A stretch of 39,379 bases of DNA from Tissierella_A sp964489715 (GTDB lineage Bacteria > Bacillota > Clostridia > Tissierellales > Tissierellaceae), in contig CAZBAK010000012.1 of NCBI GenBank assembly GCA_964489715.1, positions 1 to 39,379 of the forward strand. Direction: 5' to 3'. Below the pieces are notes generated by a model, which was not told the DNA's origin, searched no databases, and was given only the letters and a program-made list of their open reading frames with translations. Below are positions 18,124 to 27,349 of the stretch, one piece after another (positions within the stretch are counted from its first letter, which is position 1; the number at the start of each line of letters is the position of its first letter). The translations under genes were made by a program, and so were the position numbers.

Positions 18124-18528
18124 ATTAAAAAACTTACTCGTTCTAAAAATGATAAGCTTATATCAGGTGTACTTGGCGGCCTAGGAGAATATTTTAATAT
18201 AAATCCATTATTTTTAAGAATTATTTATATATTATTAACTGCAACTTCATTTTTAACTATGATTATTCTTTATATAGCAGCTAGTGCTATAATACCTCTA
18301 GGAGAAGATATTCAAGAAGAAAATTTTGATTCAAAAAATAATAGCAACTCTTTTCTTGGAATAATTCTAATAATAATAGGCCTTGTATTTTTAGCAAATA
18401 ATATCCTACCAATTTATTTTCCTAAAGTCATATATATGATAAGATATTATATCCGAAAGTTAATAGATTTTTGGCCAGTTCTCTTTATCGTTTTAGGAGT
18501 ATATTTATTGATGGATAGGGATAAATAA
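18124..18528 (+). CDS. PspC-domain protein, apparent ATT (AUU) start
   Basis: About 134 residues. The PspC domain is at the N-terminus (KKLTRSKNDKLISGVLGGLGEYF, PLFLRIIYILL), followed by two or three more membrane segments, the last two in a C-terminal LiaF/PspC-like region. PspC proteins sense or respond to membrane stress. An ideal AGGAGG (18110-18115) is followed 8 bases later by ATT, and the family's proteins usually begin exactly with MKKLxRS, so initiation at ATT 18124 is the best fit. No ATG, GTG or TTG lies in the correct place; a GTG at 18046 has no ribosome binding site and would add an unrelated hydrophobic extension upstream of the promoter. A terminator follows. Confidence 0.85.
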   Translation: MKKLTRSKNDKLISGVLGGLGEYFNINPLFLRIIYILLTATSFLTMIILYIAASAIIPLGEDIQEENFDSKNNSNSFLGIILIIIGLVFLANNILPIYFPKVIYMIRYYIRKLIDFWPVLFIVLGVYLLMDRDK

Positions 18529-18534
18529 ATAACT

Positions 18535-18574
18535 AATAATATAAAAACCTTAGAAATAAGGTTTTATATTATTA
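18535..18574 (+). terminator. Terminator after the PspC gene
   Basis: Stem AAAACCTTA / TAAGGTTTT with a GAAA loop, extended by AT pairs on both sides with one bulged base, then a T-rich tail. Confidence 0.75.
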
Positions 18575-18679
18575 TTATCTATATTCAATATAAATTTTCT
18601 AAGTCTTTGTGTCTAAGTATATGCCTATCTTGTAAGGGTATACTTTAAAATATTCTATAAATAGCTAAGGATGTGCTTT

Positions 18680-19687
18680 ATGGATAAAATTAAATTAAAA
18701 ATTAAACAATCATTTTTCATAGTAAATAAAATGTATTTATTTATAGGATTTCTATTTGTATCTATACAGGATATAGGCCTTGGATTCATATACTTTTTAG
18801 GCACCTTGTTTATTTTTATTTGGAAGACCTTATCATCTAAAGTTCCTATGGAAGTAACTGATGAAATTGAAATGAAGACTTTTGTCTATAAGACTATTGA
18901 TGATAAGGAATTAAAAGTAGATATATATTATCCTCTAGATAATTCCAAAGAAAGTTATCCTCTAGTATATTTTTGTCACGGTGGTGGATGGATATCTGGA
19001 TTTAGAAACCAACCAAACAATATATCTTGGTGCAGATATCTAGCTTCTAAAGGATTTATAGCTTCCAGTATAGACTATAGATATGGATACACCAATACTA
19101 TTGAAGATTTAATAGCAGACTATAGCGATGGCTTAGAATTTATAAAAGATAATTCTACAGATTTAAAAGTCGATAAAGATAATATAGTTTTAATGGGACT
19201 TTCTGCAGGTGGTCATTTAGCACTACTTTATGCCAGCTTTAATACATTTATGAATAATCAAAAAAGAATGGAAGGTATTAAATCAGTAGTGGCCTACTAT
19301 CCTCCTACAGATTTAAAGGATTTGTTTTCTAAAGAAAATAAATCTATATTTACACGCTATGCTGTAGCTAGAACTTTAAAAGGTACTCCTACAAGTGAAG
19401 AAGATCTATATGAAAATTATTCTCCTATAACATGGTTAACTGAAGATATGATAGCTACTTTAATAGTTCATGGAAAAACAGATCAGACAGTACCATTTGA
19501 ATCCTCTGTAAAGTTTTTAAAAAAGTTAAAACTATTAAACATTGAATCTAGCTTTTTAGTTCACAGTAAGGGGCCTCATTCTTTTGATACATTATTAAAA
19601 GACTATAAAACTGTTGATATTATTAAAAGAACCATTAGATTTATTAAGATTTCAACTAAGGGAGAGATCAAAAATGAAAATAACTGA
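18680..19687 (+). CDS. Membrane-anchored alpha/beta hydrolase (esterase/lipase-like)
   Basis: About 335 residues. The N-terminus has one or two hydrophobic helices (about 13-50), then a hydrolase domain with oxyanion motif HGGGW (100-104), nucleophile elbow GLSAGG with Ser175, Asp268 (HGKTDQTVPF) and His300 (KGPHSFD), a complete triad of the hormone-sensitive-lipase/acetyl-esterase class. The true substrate is unknown. I choose the ATG at 18680, 9 bases after AAGG; the ATG at 18671 directly abuts the ribosome binding site. Its 3' end overlaps recX by 14 bases. Confidence 0.9.
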   Translation: MDKIKLKIKQSFFIVNKMYLFIGFLFVSIQDIGLGFIYFLGTLFIFIWKTLSSKVPMEVTDEIEMKTFVYKTIDDKELKVDIYYPLDNSKESYPLVYFCHGGGWISGFRNQPNNISWCRYLASKGFIASSIDYRYGYTNTIEDLIADYSDGLEFIKDNSTDLKVDKDNIVLMGLSAGGHLALLYASFNTFMNNQKRMEGIKSVVAYYPPTDLKDLFSKENKSIFTRYAVARTLKGTPTSEEDLYENYSPITWLTEDMIATLIVHGKTDQTVPFESSVKFLKKLKLLNIESSFLVHSKGPHSFDTLLKDYKTVDIIKRTIRFIKISTKGEIKNENN

Positions 19688-20288
19688 TATACAGCCTCAA
19701 CGCAAAAATGATAGAGTAAACATATATATTGATAATAAGTTCGCATTTGGTCTTAGTCTAGAGTTAAAATATCAATATGATCTTAAAATTGATAAAATAC
19801 TAGATAGAAGCTTTATTGAAGAAGTTTTAAAAGAAGAAGAAGGAAGAAAGGCAATAAATCAAGCATTAAACTTTCTATCCTATAGGCAAAGATCAGAAAA
19901 GGAAGTTAGAGATAAATTAAAAGATAAAGATTATGAAATCAACTATATTGACAAGGCAATTTCATATTGCAAAGAACATAATTACATCAATGATAGAGAA
20001 TTTGCTATTAGCTTTATAAAGGATAAGATTAATTTAAACAACTTAGGCACCTATAGAATTAAAAGAGAGCTTATTTTAAAAGGCATTGATGAAAAAATAA
20101 TAGATGATCTTCTTATAGAAGATGAGGATGAAGAATATAATCGTGCATTGGAAATAGCTAAAAAGAAATATTCTACTTATAGAATTGATGATAAGATGAA
20201 GATTTATAGAAGATTAGGCGGTTTTTTACAGAGAAAAGGTTATTCTTTCGATATTGTCAATAGAATATTAAAAGAATTAATAGTCTAG
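19674..20288 (+). CDS. recX: Regulatory protein RecX
   Basis: 204 residues. A beta-rich start (ITDIQPQRKNDRVNIYIDNKFAFGL) followed by three-helix repeats with LSYRQRSEKEVRDKL, YINDREFAISFI and KRELILKGI matches RecX, which binds RecA filaments and limits recombination. The start is the ATG at 19674 after GGGAG; the open frame upstream belongs to the overlapping hydrolase gene. Not next to recA here, as is common in Firmicutes. Confidence 0.93.
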   Translation: MKITDIQPQRKNDRVNIYIDNKFAFGLSLELKYQYDLKIDKILDRSFIEEVLKEEEGRKAINQALNFLSYRQRSEKEVRDKLKDKDYEINYIDKAISYCKEHNYINDREFAISFIKDKINLNNLGTYRIKRELILKGIDEKIIDDLLIEDEDEEYNRALEIAKKKYSTYRIDDKMKIYRRLGGFLQRKGYSFDIVNRILKELIV

Positions 20289-20301
20289 GTTAGGTGATCA
20301 T

Positions 20302-20553
20302 ATGCATTATGTATATATTTTAAAATGTAGTGATAATACTCTTTACACAGGATATACTGTGGATATAGATAAAAGAATTATAAGTCATAATAAGGGTATA
20401 GGAGCTAAATATACTCGTGGTAGACTTCCTGTAAAGTTAGTTTATAAAGAGAAATATAACTCAAAGAGTGAAGCTCTAAAGAGAGAATATTCTATTAAAC
20501 AAATGACCAGGGCTAAAAAATTAAAAATGATAAAAAATGAGAAGACCCTTTAA
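20302..20553 (+). CDS. GIY-YIG domain protein (UPF0213/YhbQ-YazA family)
   Basis: 83 residues, the usual length for single-domain UPF0213 proteins. The two GIY-YIG strands read YVYILKC and LYTGYT, with the conserved Arg (DIDKRI), HN, GAKYT and the Glu of ALKRE. The fold is that of a nuclease; in this family nucleic acid cleavage has been reported for some members, but the role is unclear. 13 bases after recX with an AGGTGA ribosome binding site. Its last codons lie in a terminator hairpin and overlap the convergent gene by 4 bases. Confidence 0.92.
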   Translation: MHYVYILKCSDNTLYTGYTVDIDKRIISHNKGIGAKYTRGRLPVKLVYKEKYNSKSEALKREYSIKQMTRAKKLKMIKNEKTL

Positions 20554-20564
20554 GTCTTCTCATT
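20536..20564. terminator. Bidirectional terminator inside the ends of two convergent genes
   Basis: 11-base arms AATGAGAAGAC / GTCTTCTCATT around a 7-base loop, T-rich to the right and A-rich to the left. The hairpin lies in the coding 3' ends of both neighbouring genes, and both read Asn-Glu-Lys-Thr through it. Confidence 0.85.
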
Positions 20565-20873
20565 CTTTTTATTTAATTTAACCTTATCTTTATTATAAAT
20601 CCCCAGTATAAAAGCTACCAGCATTCCAACCAAACCGACGCTTATACCTAGAAAAAATATAGTAAGCTTATTTATATCATCCAAAAATATAATTTTTGAA
20701 TTAATAGTTAAAAAACCATATAGACCTATGGCTATAGAAACTAATCCTGGAATATATTTAACTATTCTTTTATTCCAGGAAATTATATGAGCAAGATATG
20801 TTAAAGCAATCATTCCAAGGGATATTATTAAAAATAATTTTGTATATTCTAAATGATCTAACATCTCTTTCAT
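20550..20873 (-). CDS. Small membrane protein of unknown function
   Basis: 107 residues with three predicted transmembrane helices (about 12-30, 38-58, 69-93) and a basic C-terminal tail (NKDKVKLNKKNEKT). No family recognised. AAAGGGGA precedes the ATG by 9 bases. It lies about 35 bases after the lipoprotein gene, so it may be the last gene of the deacetylase/two-component operon. It overlaps the convergent GIY-YIG gene by 4 bases. Confidence 0.75.
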   Translation of the reverse strand: MKEMLDHLEYTKLFLIISLGMIALTYLAHIISWNKRIVKYIPGLVSIAIGLYGFLTINSKIIFLDDINKLTIFFLGISVGLVGMLVAFILGIYNKDKVKLNKKNEKT

Positions 20874-20908
20874 AATTGTATTCCCCTTTGCAATTATATA
20901 TTTTCAAA

Positions 20909-22408
20909 TTATTGTTGAATTTTTTCAACATCTCTTTTTAATATTTCATTTCTCCAGATTTCAGTATATTTACCCGTAGCCCATTCCGACATTACAATTG
21001 AATCTGTCTCTGCCATATCTATTTTTGCTATGGCCTTATAATTCAATTCATTATTTTCATCTACCTTATAAACTGATAGTTGGAATTGATCTCTTATCAA
21101 TATTATATCTTCATTTGGAGACGAATACATATCTATCATATTAGGAAATTTTTCTTTTAACTCATCCCACAATATAAAATGATTGTCATACCCTACCATT
21201 TCTTCTGGTGAAACAGCTTTAATAATAAAATCCTTATATATTTCTTCTTCATTTTTTTGATAATTCACTCTGCCCTTTAACATCCAATATCCATTTTTTC
21301 TAGTTACACCTATGTTTTTCTCATCTATTGAAACGGTTTCATCTATATTTAATAAACCCTGAGCACCTTCTAAAAATATTTCTTTACCATCATCTATTAG
21401 ATCATCTAGGGTTATAGTATTGTTATTCTCTATATTATCTAATGTTTGCATTCTAATGGTCTTTTTGTTTTTATCTGTATTATCTATAATCTCAGTAGCT
21501 ATATGATTAGTTCCAACATATTGTATATTTCTCAAGACAGATTTGTTAGTGCTTTGAAAGTTCTTATTTCTTGTTGCTTCATCTACACTAGCCTTACCTT
21601 CTTCGCTTTCATTCTCTTTAATTAATTGAGGCCTTGCATATATACTGTCGTATACATTCTCATTTTCTCTAGTTCTATTTACATCAATTTCCCAAAAACC
21701 ATTTTTTCTTGGTAATAGTATACCATCTATACTATAGATTTCTTTAAGTTTTTTATCTTCAGTATTTATCCATATAGTATTATATACCCAATCTTTTATA
21801 TCATTATCTTCATCAAAATTAGAAGTCTTTATACCAAGTAATATACCGCTATTTGTATTTTTATTTTCTGTATCTTTTAGGTCCTCTGCAATATTCTCTT
21901 CTATATCTATATATTTGTAAACTTCATCTAAACTCACAGTTTCTTCAATCTTTTCAAGTTTATAGAATCCATCTTCCATATATAAAAATATTGTATCTTC
22001 CTTATCTTTTATAACCTCCATAAATAATTGATTATCATTATATATGGTAAATACTTCTATCTTACTATTTTCTATGCCTAAGCTACTGGCTTCAAGCTTA
22101 TATTTATATAGTAAATAATCTATAGAATTTACTTTTTTCATTTTAAAAGAAGGTTTTAATGTATAATAATCCATAAACATAAGAGCATCCCGATGAAATA
22201 AAGCTGGTTGTCCCAAGTATTCACTTTCATCTTTAGAGTTTGACGTTGAAACTGGCACATAGTCTGTAACAGTCCATTTCCCCTCTAAGGGAGCATTTAT
22301 ATTTTTAGGAGCATTCAATCTATCATCTATACTAGTTTCACTTATATTGCATCCTGATAGTAGTAGTAATATCAATGTAGCAATCAAAATCAATTTAAAT
22401 TTATTCAT
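20909..22408 (-). CDS. Large lipoprotein of unknown function next to a sensor kinase
   Basis: 499 residues. Lipoprotein signal peptide with lipobox LLSGC, lipid-attached Cys20, after a hydrophobic stretch; exposed outside the membrane. The rest is mainly polar and beta-rich, with repeated phrases (KNGFWEIDVNR, KNGYWMLKGRVNY) and an N-terminal GKWTVTDYV that suggest repeated beta-sheet modules. No enzyme motif is seen. Start overlaps the histidine kinase stop by 4 bases (ATGA), so it is translationally coupled to it. It may tune the kinase, as YycH-type accessory proteins do, but that is inference; no homology to YycH/YycI is apparent. Confidence 0.8.
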   Translation of the reverse strand: MNKFKLILIATLILLLLSGCNISETSIDDRLNAPKNINAPLEGKWTVTDYVPVSTSNSKDESEYLGQPALFHRDALMFMDYYTLKPSFKMKKVNSIDYLLYKYKLEASSLGIENSKIEVFTIYNDNQLFMEVIKDKEDTIFLYMEDGFYKLEKIEETVSLDEVYKYIDIEENIAEDLKDTENKNTNSGILLGIKTSNFDEDNDIKDWVYNTIWINTEDKKLKEIYSIDGILLPRKNGFWEIDVNRTRENENVYDSIYARPQLIKENESEEGKASVDEATRNKNFQSTNKSVLRNIQYVGTNHIATEIIDNTDKNKKTIRMQTLDNIENNNTITLDDLIDDGKEIFLEGAQGLLNIDETVSIDEKNIGVTRKNGYWMLKGRVNYQKNEEEIYKDFIIKAVSPEEMVGYDNHFILWDELKEKFPNMIDMYSSPNEDIILIRDQFQLSVYKVDENNELNYKAIAKIDMAETDSIVMSEWATGKYTEIWRNEILKRDVEKIQQ

Positions 22409-23802
22409 ATTATTTCCTCCTCATAAGGTAAAATTACTTTAATAGTTGTTCCTTTACCTAGCTGAGACTCTATAATTAACTCACCTTCATGAAGTTTTAC
22501 TATTTCATCACATATGGCAAGTCCTATACCACTATTTGCTCTATTTGTTTTACCTTTATAAAACTTTTCCTTTACATTTGGAAGATCTTCTTGAGATATA
22601 CCAATTCCTGTATCATTAACTTCTAACATTAGCTTATCTCCAGATCTATATGCCTTAACTTCTACACTGCCATCTGCATCTGTAAATTTAAATGCATTAT
22701 CCAATAGGTTAATGAGAACTTGTTTTATTCTGTTTTCATCTCCTACTATCATATTTACGCTTTCGTCTATATCTGTAGTAAACTTTATATTGCTTTTTTT
22801 TGCACTAGGTATATATTGTTTTGATATAAAGTTTAATGTAGAACTAAAATCAAATATATCCTTATCTAAAGTTATTCTTCCTGAAACAAATTTAGAGAAA
22901 TCTAACAATTCCTCTACCATAAAAGAAAGCCTATCACTTTCTTTTTCTATAATCTTAAGCCCATCTTGCAATAGGTCTTTATCTAGATCTTCTGATTGTA
23001 AAGTTATAGCCCAACCTTTAATTGATGTTAGAGGTGTTCTTAACTCATGAGATACAGATGATATAAAATCATTTTTTATCTGCTCTCTTTTAATTATTTC
23101 ATCTGCCATATGATTTAATGTGCTAGCAAGCCGACCTATTTCATCGTCATTTTCTATATCATTTCTTATTTTCAGCTGCCCATTGGCCATCTTTTCTGCA
23201 ACTTTTGAAACCCTCTCAAGTGGATCTACTATTGAGTTTGCAAGAATTATACTCACTGCCCCACCTATTAATATAACAATTATTCCTATTGAAATAAGTA
23301 TTATATTTATCATTTTTATAAGCTTATTTGTCTCTTCCAGTGAAGATACAAATCTTATAATTCCTATAGATTGATCGTCTTTTACAAGTGGTAGTGAAAC
23401 AGCCATTACAGATTCAGAGGAATAAGGTACTGATCCTACCCAAACTCCTTTTTCACCATTTTGAGATCTTATAACGTCTGTAGTATTTATAACCTCATCA
23501 TAGCTAACCCCTAGAGTATCTAACAACAATTCCCCTTCTAAGGATAATATTTGAACCTCAACATCTGTATATCTCCAAAATATATCTATATCATCTATTA
23601 ATATATCATTTAGATCATAGGAAGGAAAATATCTGGAATAAAATGCTGTAGATGATTCAATTTGACTGGTTATTACATCTTCTAGGTTCTTATAGTAATA
23701 TTCTTGTACAGAATTACTAAGAGGTATAACTATAATTGCTACAGTTATTAATATAACTAGCATAAAGTTTTTTACAAGTCTTATTTTAATGCTTTTTTTC
23801 AT
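22405..23802 (-). CDS. Sensor histidine kinase (HAMP-HisKA-HATPase)
   Basis: 465 residues. TM1 about 12-30, extracellular sensor about 31-165, TM2 about 166-189, HAMP about 190-240, HisKA with SHELRTPLTSIKGW (His252), then HATPase motifs NLLDNAFKF, NDTGIGIS and SGIGLAICDEIV. It autophosphorylates and passes phosphate to the upstream response regulator. 12 bases after that regulator and coupled to the lipoprotein gene downstream. The extracellular domain resembles a double-wound PAS/Cache-like fold only by size. Ligand unknown. Confidence 0.95.
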   Translation of the reverse strand: MKKSIKIRLVKNFMLVILITVAIIVIPLSNSVQEYYYKNLEDVITSQIESSTAFYSRYFPSYDLNDILIDDIDIFWRYTDVEVQILSLEGELLLDTLGVSYDEVINTTDVIRSQNGEKGVWVGSVPYSSESVMAVSLPLVKDDQSIGIIRFVSSLEETNKLIKMINIILISIGIIVILIGGAVSIILANSIVDPLERVSKVAEKMANGQLKIRNDIENDDEIGRLASTLNHMADEIIKREQIKNDFISSVSHELRTPLTSIKGWAITLQSEDLDKDLLQDGLKIIEKESDRLSFMVEELLDFSKFVSGRITLDKDIFDFSSTLNFISKQYIPSAKKSNIKFTTDIDESVNMIVGDENRIKQVLINLLDNAFKFTDADGSVEVKAYRSGDKLMLEVNDTGIGISQEDLPNVKEKFYKGKTNRANSGIGLAICDEIVKLHEGELIIESQLGKGTTIKVILPYEEEII

Positions 23803-23814
23803 AATTTTCTCCTA

Positions 23815-24504
23815 CTATTTATTTTTCCATCTATATCCCAGTCCCCAAACTGTTTCTATATATTCTGGATTGCTTGAATCTTCCTCTATTTTTGATCTAA
23901 GTCTTCTAATATTTACATCTACAATCTTTGAATCACCTATAAAATCTTCGCCCCATATTATATTTAAAATCTCATCTCTCTTAAAAGCTCTACCTGGATT
24001 CTCTAAAAACAGTTTAATAATAGAATATTCAGTAGGAGTTAAATCCATCTCTACTCCTTCTTTAAAGAACTTTCTTGAATATTTATCTATCTGAAAAGGA
24101 CCAAATTTTATCAATGTATTACCAGTGCTTTGTCTTTGCTTCATTCTACGAACTAGGGATTTAACCCTAAGAACCAATTCCATTGGATTAAAGGGCTTAG
24201 TCATATAGTCATCTGTACCATATTCAAGCCCCATGATCTTATCTATATCTTGACTCTTAGCAGTAAGCATTATTATACCCATAGTTGGAAATTCTTCTCT
24301 GAGTATTCTACATACTTCAAAACCATCTATACCTGGGAGCATAATATCCAAGACTATAATATCTGGTTTTTCTCTCTTGGCTATTTCTATTCCTAATTCT
24401 CCTGTTTCTGCTTCTAAAACCTCGAAATCTGATCTCTCCAAGTTTATCTTGACAAATTTTCTAATTGACTCTTCATCTTCAATCAATAATATTTTATTAG
24501 TCAT
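23815..24504 (-). CDS. OmpR/PhoB-family response regulator
   Basis: 229 residues. The receiver domain has acidic pocket ED (9-10), phosphoacceptor Asp53 (IIVLDIMLPG), the conserved Thr (MLTAKS) and Lys (YMTKPF). The C-terminal winged helix (about 130-229) ends DVNIRRLRSKIEED...VWGLGYRW, typical of OmpR/PhoB. It binds direct repeats upstream of target genes. It follows the deacetylase gene by 8 bases and precedes the kinase, so the operon is probably autoregulated; its targets are not known. Confidence 0.96.
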   Translation of the reverse strand: MTNKILLIEDEESIRKFVKINLERSDFEVLEAETGELGIEIAKREKPDIIVLDIMLPGIDGFEVCRILREEFPTMGIIMLTAKSQDIDKIMGLEYGTDDYMTKPFNPMELVLRVKSLVRRMKQRQSTGNTLIKFGPFQIDKYSRKFFKEGVEMDLTPTEYSIIKLFLENPGRAFKRDEILNIIWGEDFIGDSKIVDVNIRRLRSKIEEDSSNPEYIETVWGLGYRWKNK

Positions 24505-24512
24505 CTATATCA

Positions 24513-25415
24513 CTACTCCCAATTGAAATTTCTATCTAGAACATCAAATTCATAGCCTTCACTTAATAGATATTGAATGCTTTTATCTAAGCTTTTTGCT
24601 GTTGTTATTTTAGCATCTGTATCATGCATGAGTATTATAACTTTGCTTTTACCACTGACGGTTTCTTTTAATCGATTTACCAAATGTTCTTCTGAGAAAC
24701 TATTACCTTCTGCATCTCCATTTAAAGCATTCCAATCAAAGTATTTATAACCTGCATCTAAAACAGCTTTCTTCATAGGGTTTTTCTTATCCTCAAAAGA
24801 ACCTCCAGGAAATCTCATCACCTTGGAATCAAAATCTTCTCCTACAATTGATTTTATAAGATTTTCAGCTCTATATAGGTCCTTCATAAAATTATCTACA
24901 TTTTTGTATATATATTCATATTGATGGCTATAGCTATGGTTCCCTATTTTATGACCTTCATCATAAACTCTCTTCAAAATATCAGGATTTTCTTCAACCA
25001 TATATCCCACTACAAAAAAAGTTGCTTTTATATCATGTTTTTTTAAAACATCTAATATTATAGGCGTAGACTTAACGGATGGTCCATCATCAAATGTTAA
25101 ATATGCAATTTTTTTAGAAGCATTATTTTTAGAACTTTCTTCTGCTTTGATTTTTTCTTCTTCTATAATCCTTGCTTCTACTTCTTTTAACTTTTTTTCT
25201 CTATTTCTTTTATCTATCTCATTTTTTATTAAATCTTTTTCTTTAATTAATTCAAGTCCTTTTGTTACATTTACTGCATTTGCAGTATCTTTGTGAAAAG
25301 GATTGAAATTTCTAATTTTCCCACTAAACACTGCTACAATTAAAGCTAATATTACTAGTCGAAATAAAAATCTCCTTCTTCTTCTCTTCCTTATTATCTT
25401 ACGGCGTTTCCTCAT
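24513..25415 (-). CDS. Membrane-anchored polysaccharide deacetylase (NodB family)
   Basis: About 300 residues. A strongly basic start (RKRRKIIRKRRRRRF) and one transmembrane helix (about 16-35), a charged coiled linker (about 50-100), then a NodB domain with TFDDG (metal-binding Asp), HSYSH (metal-binding His pair), RFPGG, DWNALNGD and ILMHD. It should remove acetyl groups from peptidoglycan or another extracellular polymer. The ATG at 25415 has GAGG at 8 bases; the GTG at 25424 is within that site. First gene of an operon with a two-component system, suggesting envelope-related signalling. Confidence 0.93.
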   Translation of the reverse strand: MRKRRKIIRKRRRRRFLFRLVILALIVAVFSGKIRNFNPFHKDTANAVNVTKGLELIKEKDLIKNEIDKRNREKKLKEVEARIIEEEKIKAEESSKNNASKKIAYLTFDDGPSVKSTPIILDVLKKHDIKATFFVVGYMVEENPDILKRVYDEGHKIGNHSYSHQYEYIYKNVDNFMKDLYRAENLIKSIVGEDFDSKVMRFPGGSFEDKKNPMKKAVLDAGYKYFDWNALNGDAEGNSFSEEHLVNRLKETVSGKSKVIILMHDTDAKITTAKSLDKSIQYLLSEGYEFDVLDRNFNWE

Positions 25416-25466
25416 CTCTAGCACCTCATTTTAATTTATATATTGATCGGCATATATTCTAATCTT

Positions 25467-25495
25467 ATTATATAACCACTAATAAAAGTTTACAA
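25467..25495 (-). promoter_or_regulatory. Promoter of the deacetylase / two-component operon
   Basis: Minus strand TTGTAA (25495-25490), exactly 17 bases, then consensus TATAAT (25472-25467), about 50 bases before the deacetylase start. Confidence 0.65.
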
Positions 25496-25534
25496 TTTTA
25501 TTAATAATAGATTACATATATCTTACATTTTGAT

Positions 25535-27256
25535 TTATGATTCACTAAATTGTGAATTATATAGCTTGCTATACAAGCCATCTTTCTCTAATAATCTCTC
25601 ATGGCTACCTTTTTCGACAATACCCTCTTCAGTTAAGACAAGTATTATATCTGCATTTTTAATAGTCGATAGTCTATGGGCTATTACAAGAGATGTCCTT
25701 CCCCGAGAAAGTTTTTCTAAGGATTTTTGTATTACTATCTCTGTTTCATTATCTAATGCTGATGTAGCTTCATCTAAAATCAATATTGCAGGGTTTTTTA
25801 AGAACAATCTAGCTATAGAGATTCTTTGTTTTTGTCCTCCTGATAACATAACTCCCTTATCTCCTATATAGGTATCATAAGCATCTGGAAGACTCTTAAT
25901 AAAGTCATGAATATTAGCATTTTTAGCAGCTATAACTATATCATCTTCACTGGCATCAGGATTACCGTAGAGTATATTCTCTTTTATAGTTCCTGTAAAC
26001 AAGAACACATCTTGCTGTACTAGGCCTATAGATTGCCTAAGAGATTTTAACTTTATATCTTTTATATCTATTCCATCTATTCTTATTTTTCCACCGCTTA
26101 TTTCATAAAACCTTGGAATCAAATGGCAAAGAGTAGTTTTCCCAGCACCAGAAGGTCCCACCAAAGCTACTGTTTTTCCGCTTGGGATATTTAAGTTAAT
26201 GTTTTTAAGGACACTAGCTTCTCCTTTTCCATAGCTAAAGCTGACATTCTCAAAGTTTATTTCTCCTTTTAGATTTTCTATCTCTATTGCATCTTCTTTA
26301 TCTACTATTTCTGCTTCTATATCCATTATATCTATGAATCTTTCAAAGCCAGTCATTCCATCTTGATATTGTTGAGCAAATTCTGTAAGTCTCCTTATTG
26401 GTTGCATAAAAAAGTTCACATATAAAGTATATGCAAATAGATCAGCAAAGTTTATTATATTCTTATATGTGAAATATCCTCCTACAGAAATAACTATTAA
26501 GTTTAGTAGATTTGAAAGTATTCCAACACCTGTTACAAATTCAGCCATAACTTTATAGGATTTTTTTCTCGCATTGGCGAATTTATAATTCCCTTGGTTG
26601 AATTTTTCTATTTCATAATCCTCATTTGTAAATGTTTTTGCCACCCTCGCTCCAGAAATACTATTTTCAAGTTGAGCATTAACATCTGCTATTTCTACAC
26701 GGACTTTTCTAAAAGAATCTTCCATTTTCTTTCTCTTTGATATGGCAAAAACTAGCATAATAGGTATAAAGGCAAATATGATTAAAGTAAGTCTCCACTC
26801 AATTCTCATTAATATTATAAAAGAACCTGTTAACATTACAAGTGAAATAAAAAGATCTTCCGGACCATGATGGGCAAGCTCTGTAATATCTCTCAAGTCA
26901 TTAACTATTCTAGACATAATATGTCCTGTTTTATTATTATCATAATATTTAAATGACAAGGTTTGTAGATGAGAGAAAACATCTCTTCTCATATCATGTT
27001 CTATTCTAACTCCTAAAACATGGCCCCAATAAGCTACTATATAATTGCTTATATATCTTACTATAAATAAAATGACCATAATAATAGACCACTTAAAAAG
27101 CAAGTCCATTCTTCCATCAGGAATAATATCATTTATCATAGTTCTTGTAAACAAAGGAAATACAAGGTCGAAAACAGATATTAGAAAGGCAAAAAACATA
27201 TCTATAAAAAATAATTTCTTATGTGGTTTATAATAAGCTATAAATCTTTTTATCAT
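25535..27256 (-). CDS. ABC exporter (MsbA/BmrA-like, homodimer type)
   Basis: 573 residues with six transmembrane helices (about 1-310) and an ATPase domain: Walker A GPSGAGKTT, signature LSGGQKQR, Walker B LILDEATSALD with the catalytic Glu, and H-loop AHR. Both ATP sites would be consensus in a homodimer, unlike the pair at 8935-12703. AAAGGAG precedes the ATG. It lies 93 bases after the ROK kinase gene, so it may or may not share its transcript. Substrate unknown. Confidence 0.94.
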   Translation of the reverse strand: MIKRFIAYYKPHKKLFFIDMFFAFLISVFDLVFPLFTRTMINDIIPDGRMDLLFKWSIIMVILFIVRYISNYIVAYWGHVLGVRIEHDMRRDVFSHLQTLSFKYYDNNKTGHIMSRIVNDLRDITELAHHGPEDLFISLVMLTGSFIILMRIEWRLTLIIFAFIPIMLVFAISKRKKMEDSFRKVRVEIADVNAQLENSISGARVAKTFTNEDYEIEKFNQGNYKFANARKKSYKVMAEFVTGVGILSNLLNLIVISVGGYFTYKNIINFADLFAYTLYVNFFMQPIRRLTEFAQQYQDGMTGFERFIDIMDIEAEIVDKEDAIEIENLKGEINFENVSFSYGKGEASVLKNINLNIPSGKTVALVGPSGAGKTTLCHLIPRFYEISGGKIRIDGIDIKDIKLKSLRQSIGLVQQDVFLFTGTIKENILYGNPDASEDDIVIAAKNANIHDFIKSLPDAYDTYIGDKGVMLSGGQKQRISIARLFLKNPAILILDEATSALDNETEIVIQKSLEKLSRGRTSLVIAHRLSTIKNADIILVLTEEGIVEKGSHERLLEKDGLYSKLYNSQFSES

Positions 27257-27349
27257 CTATTTCTCCTTTTCTTGAAAAAAATACATATTATCTTCCATTA
27301 GTATTATATAGTTTTTCTGTTTGGAATTCAATCTAATAAGTCCAAGACT

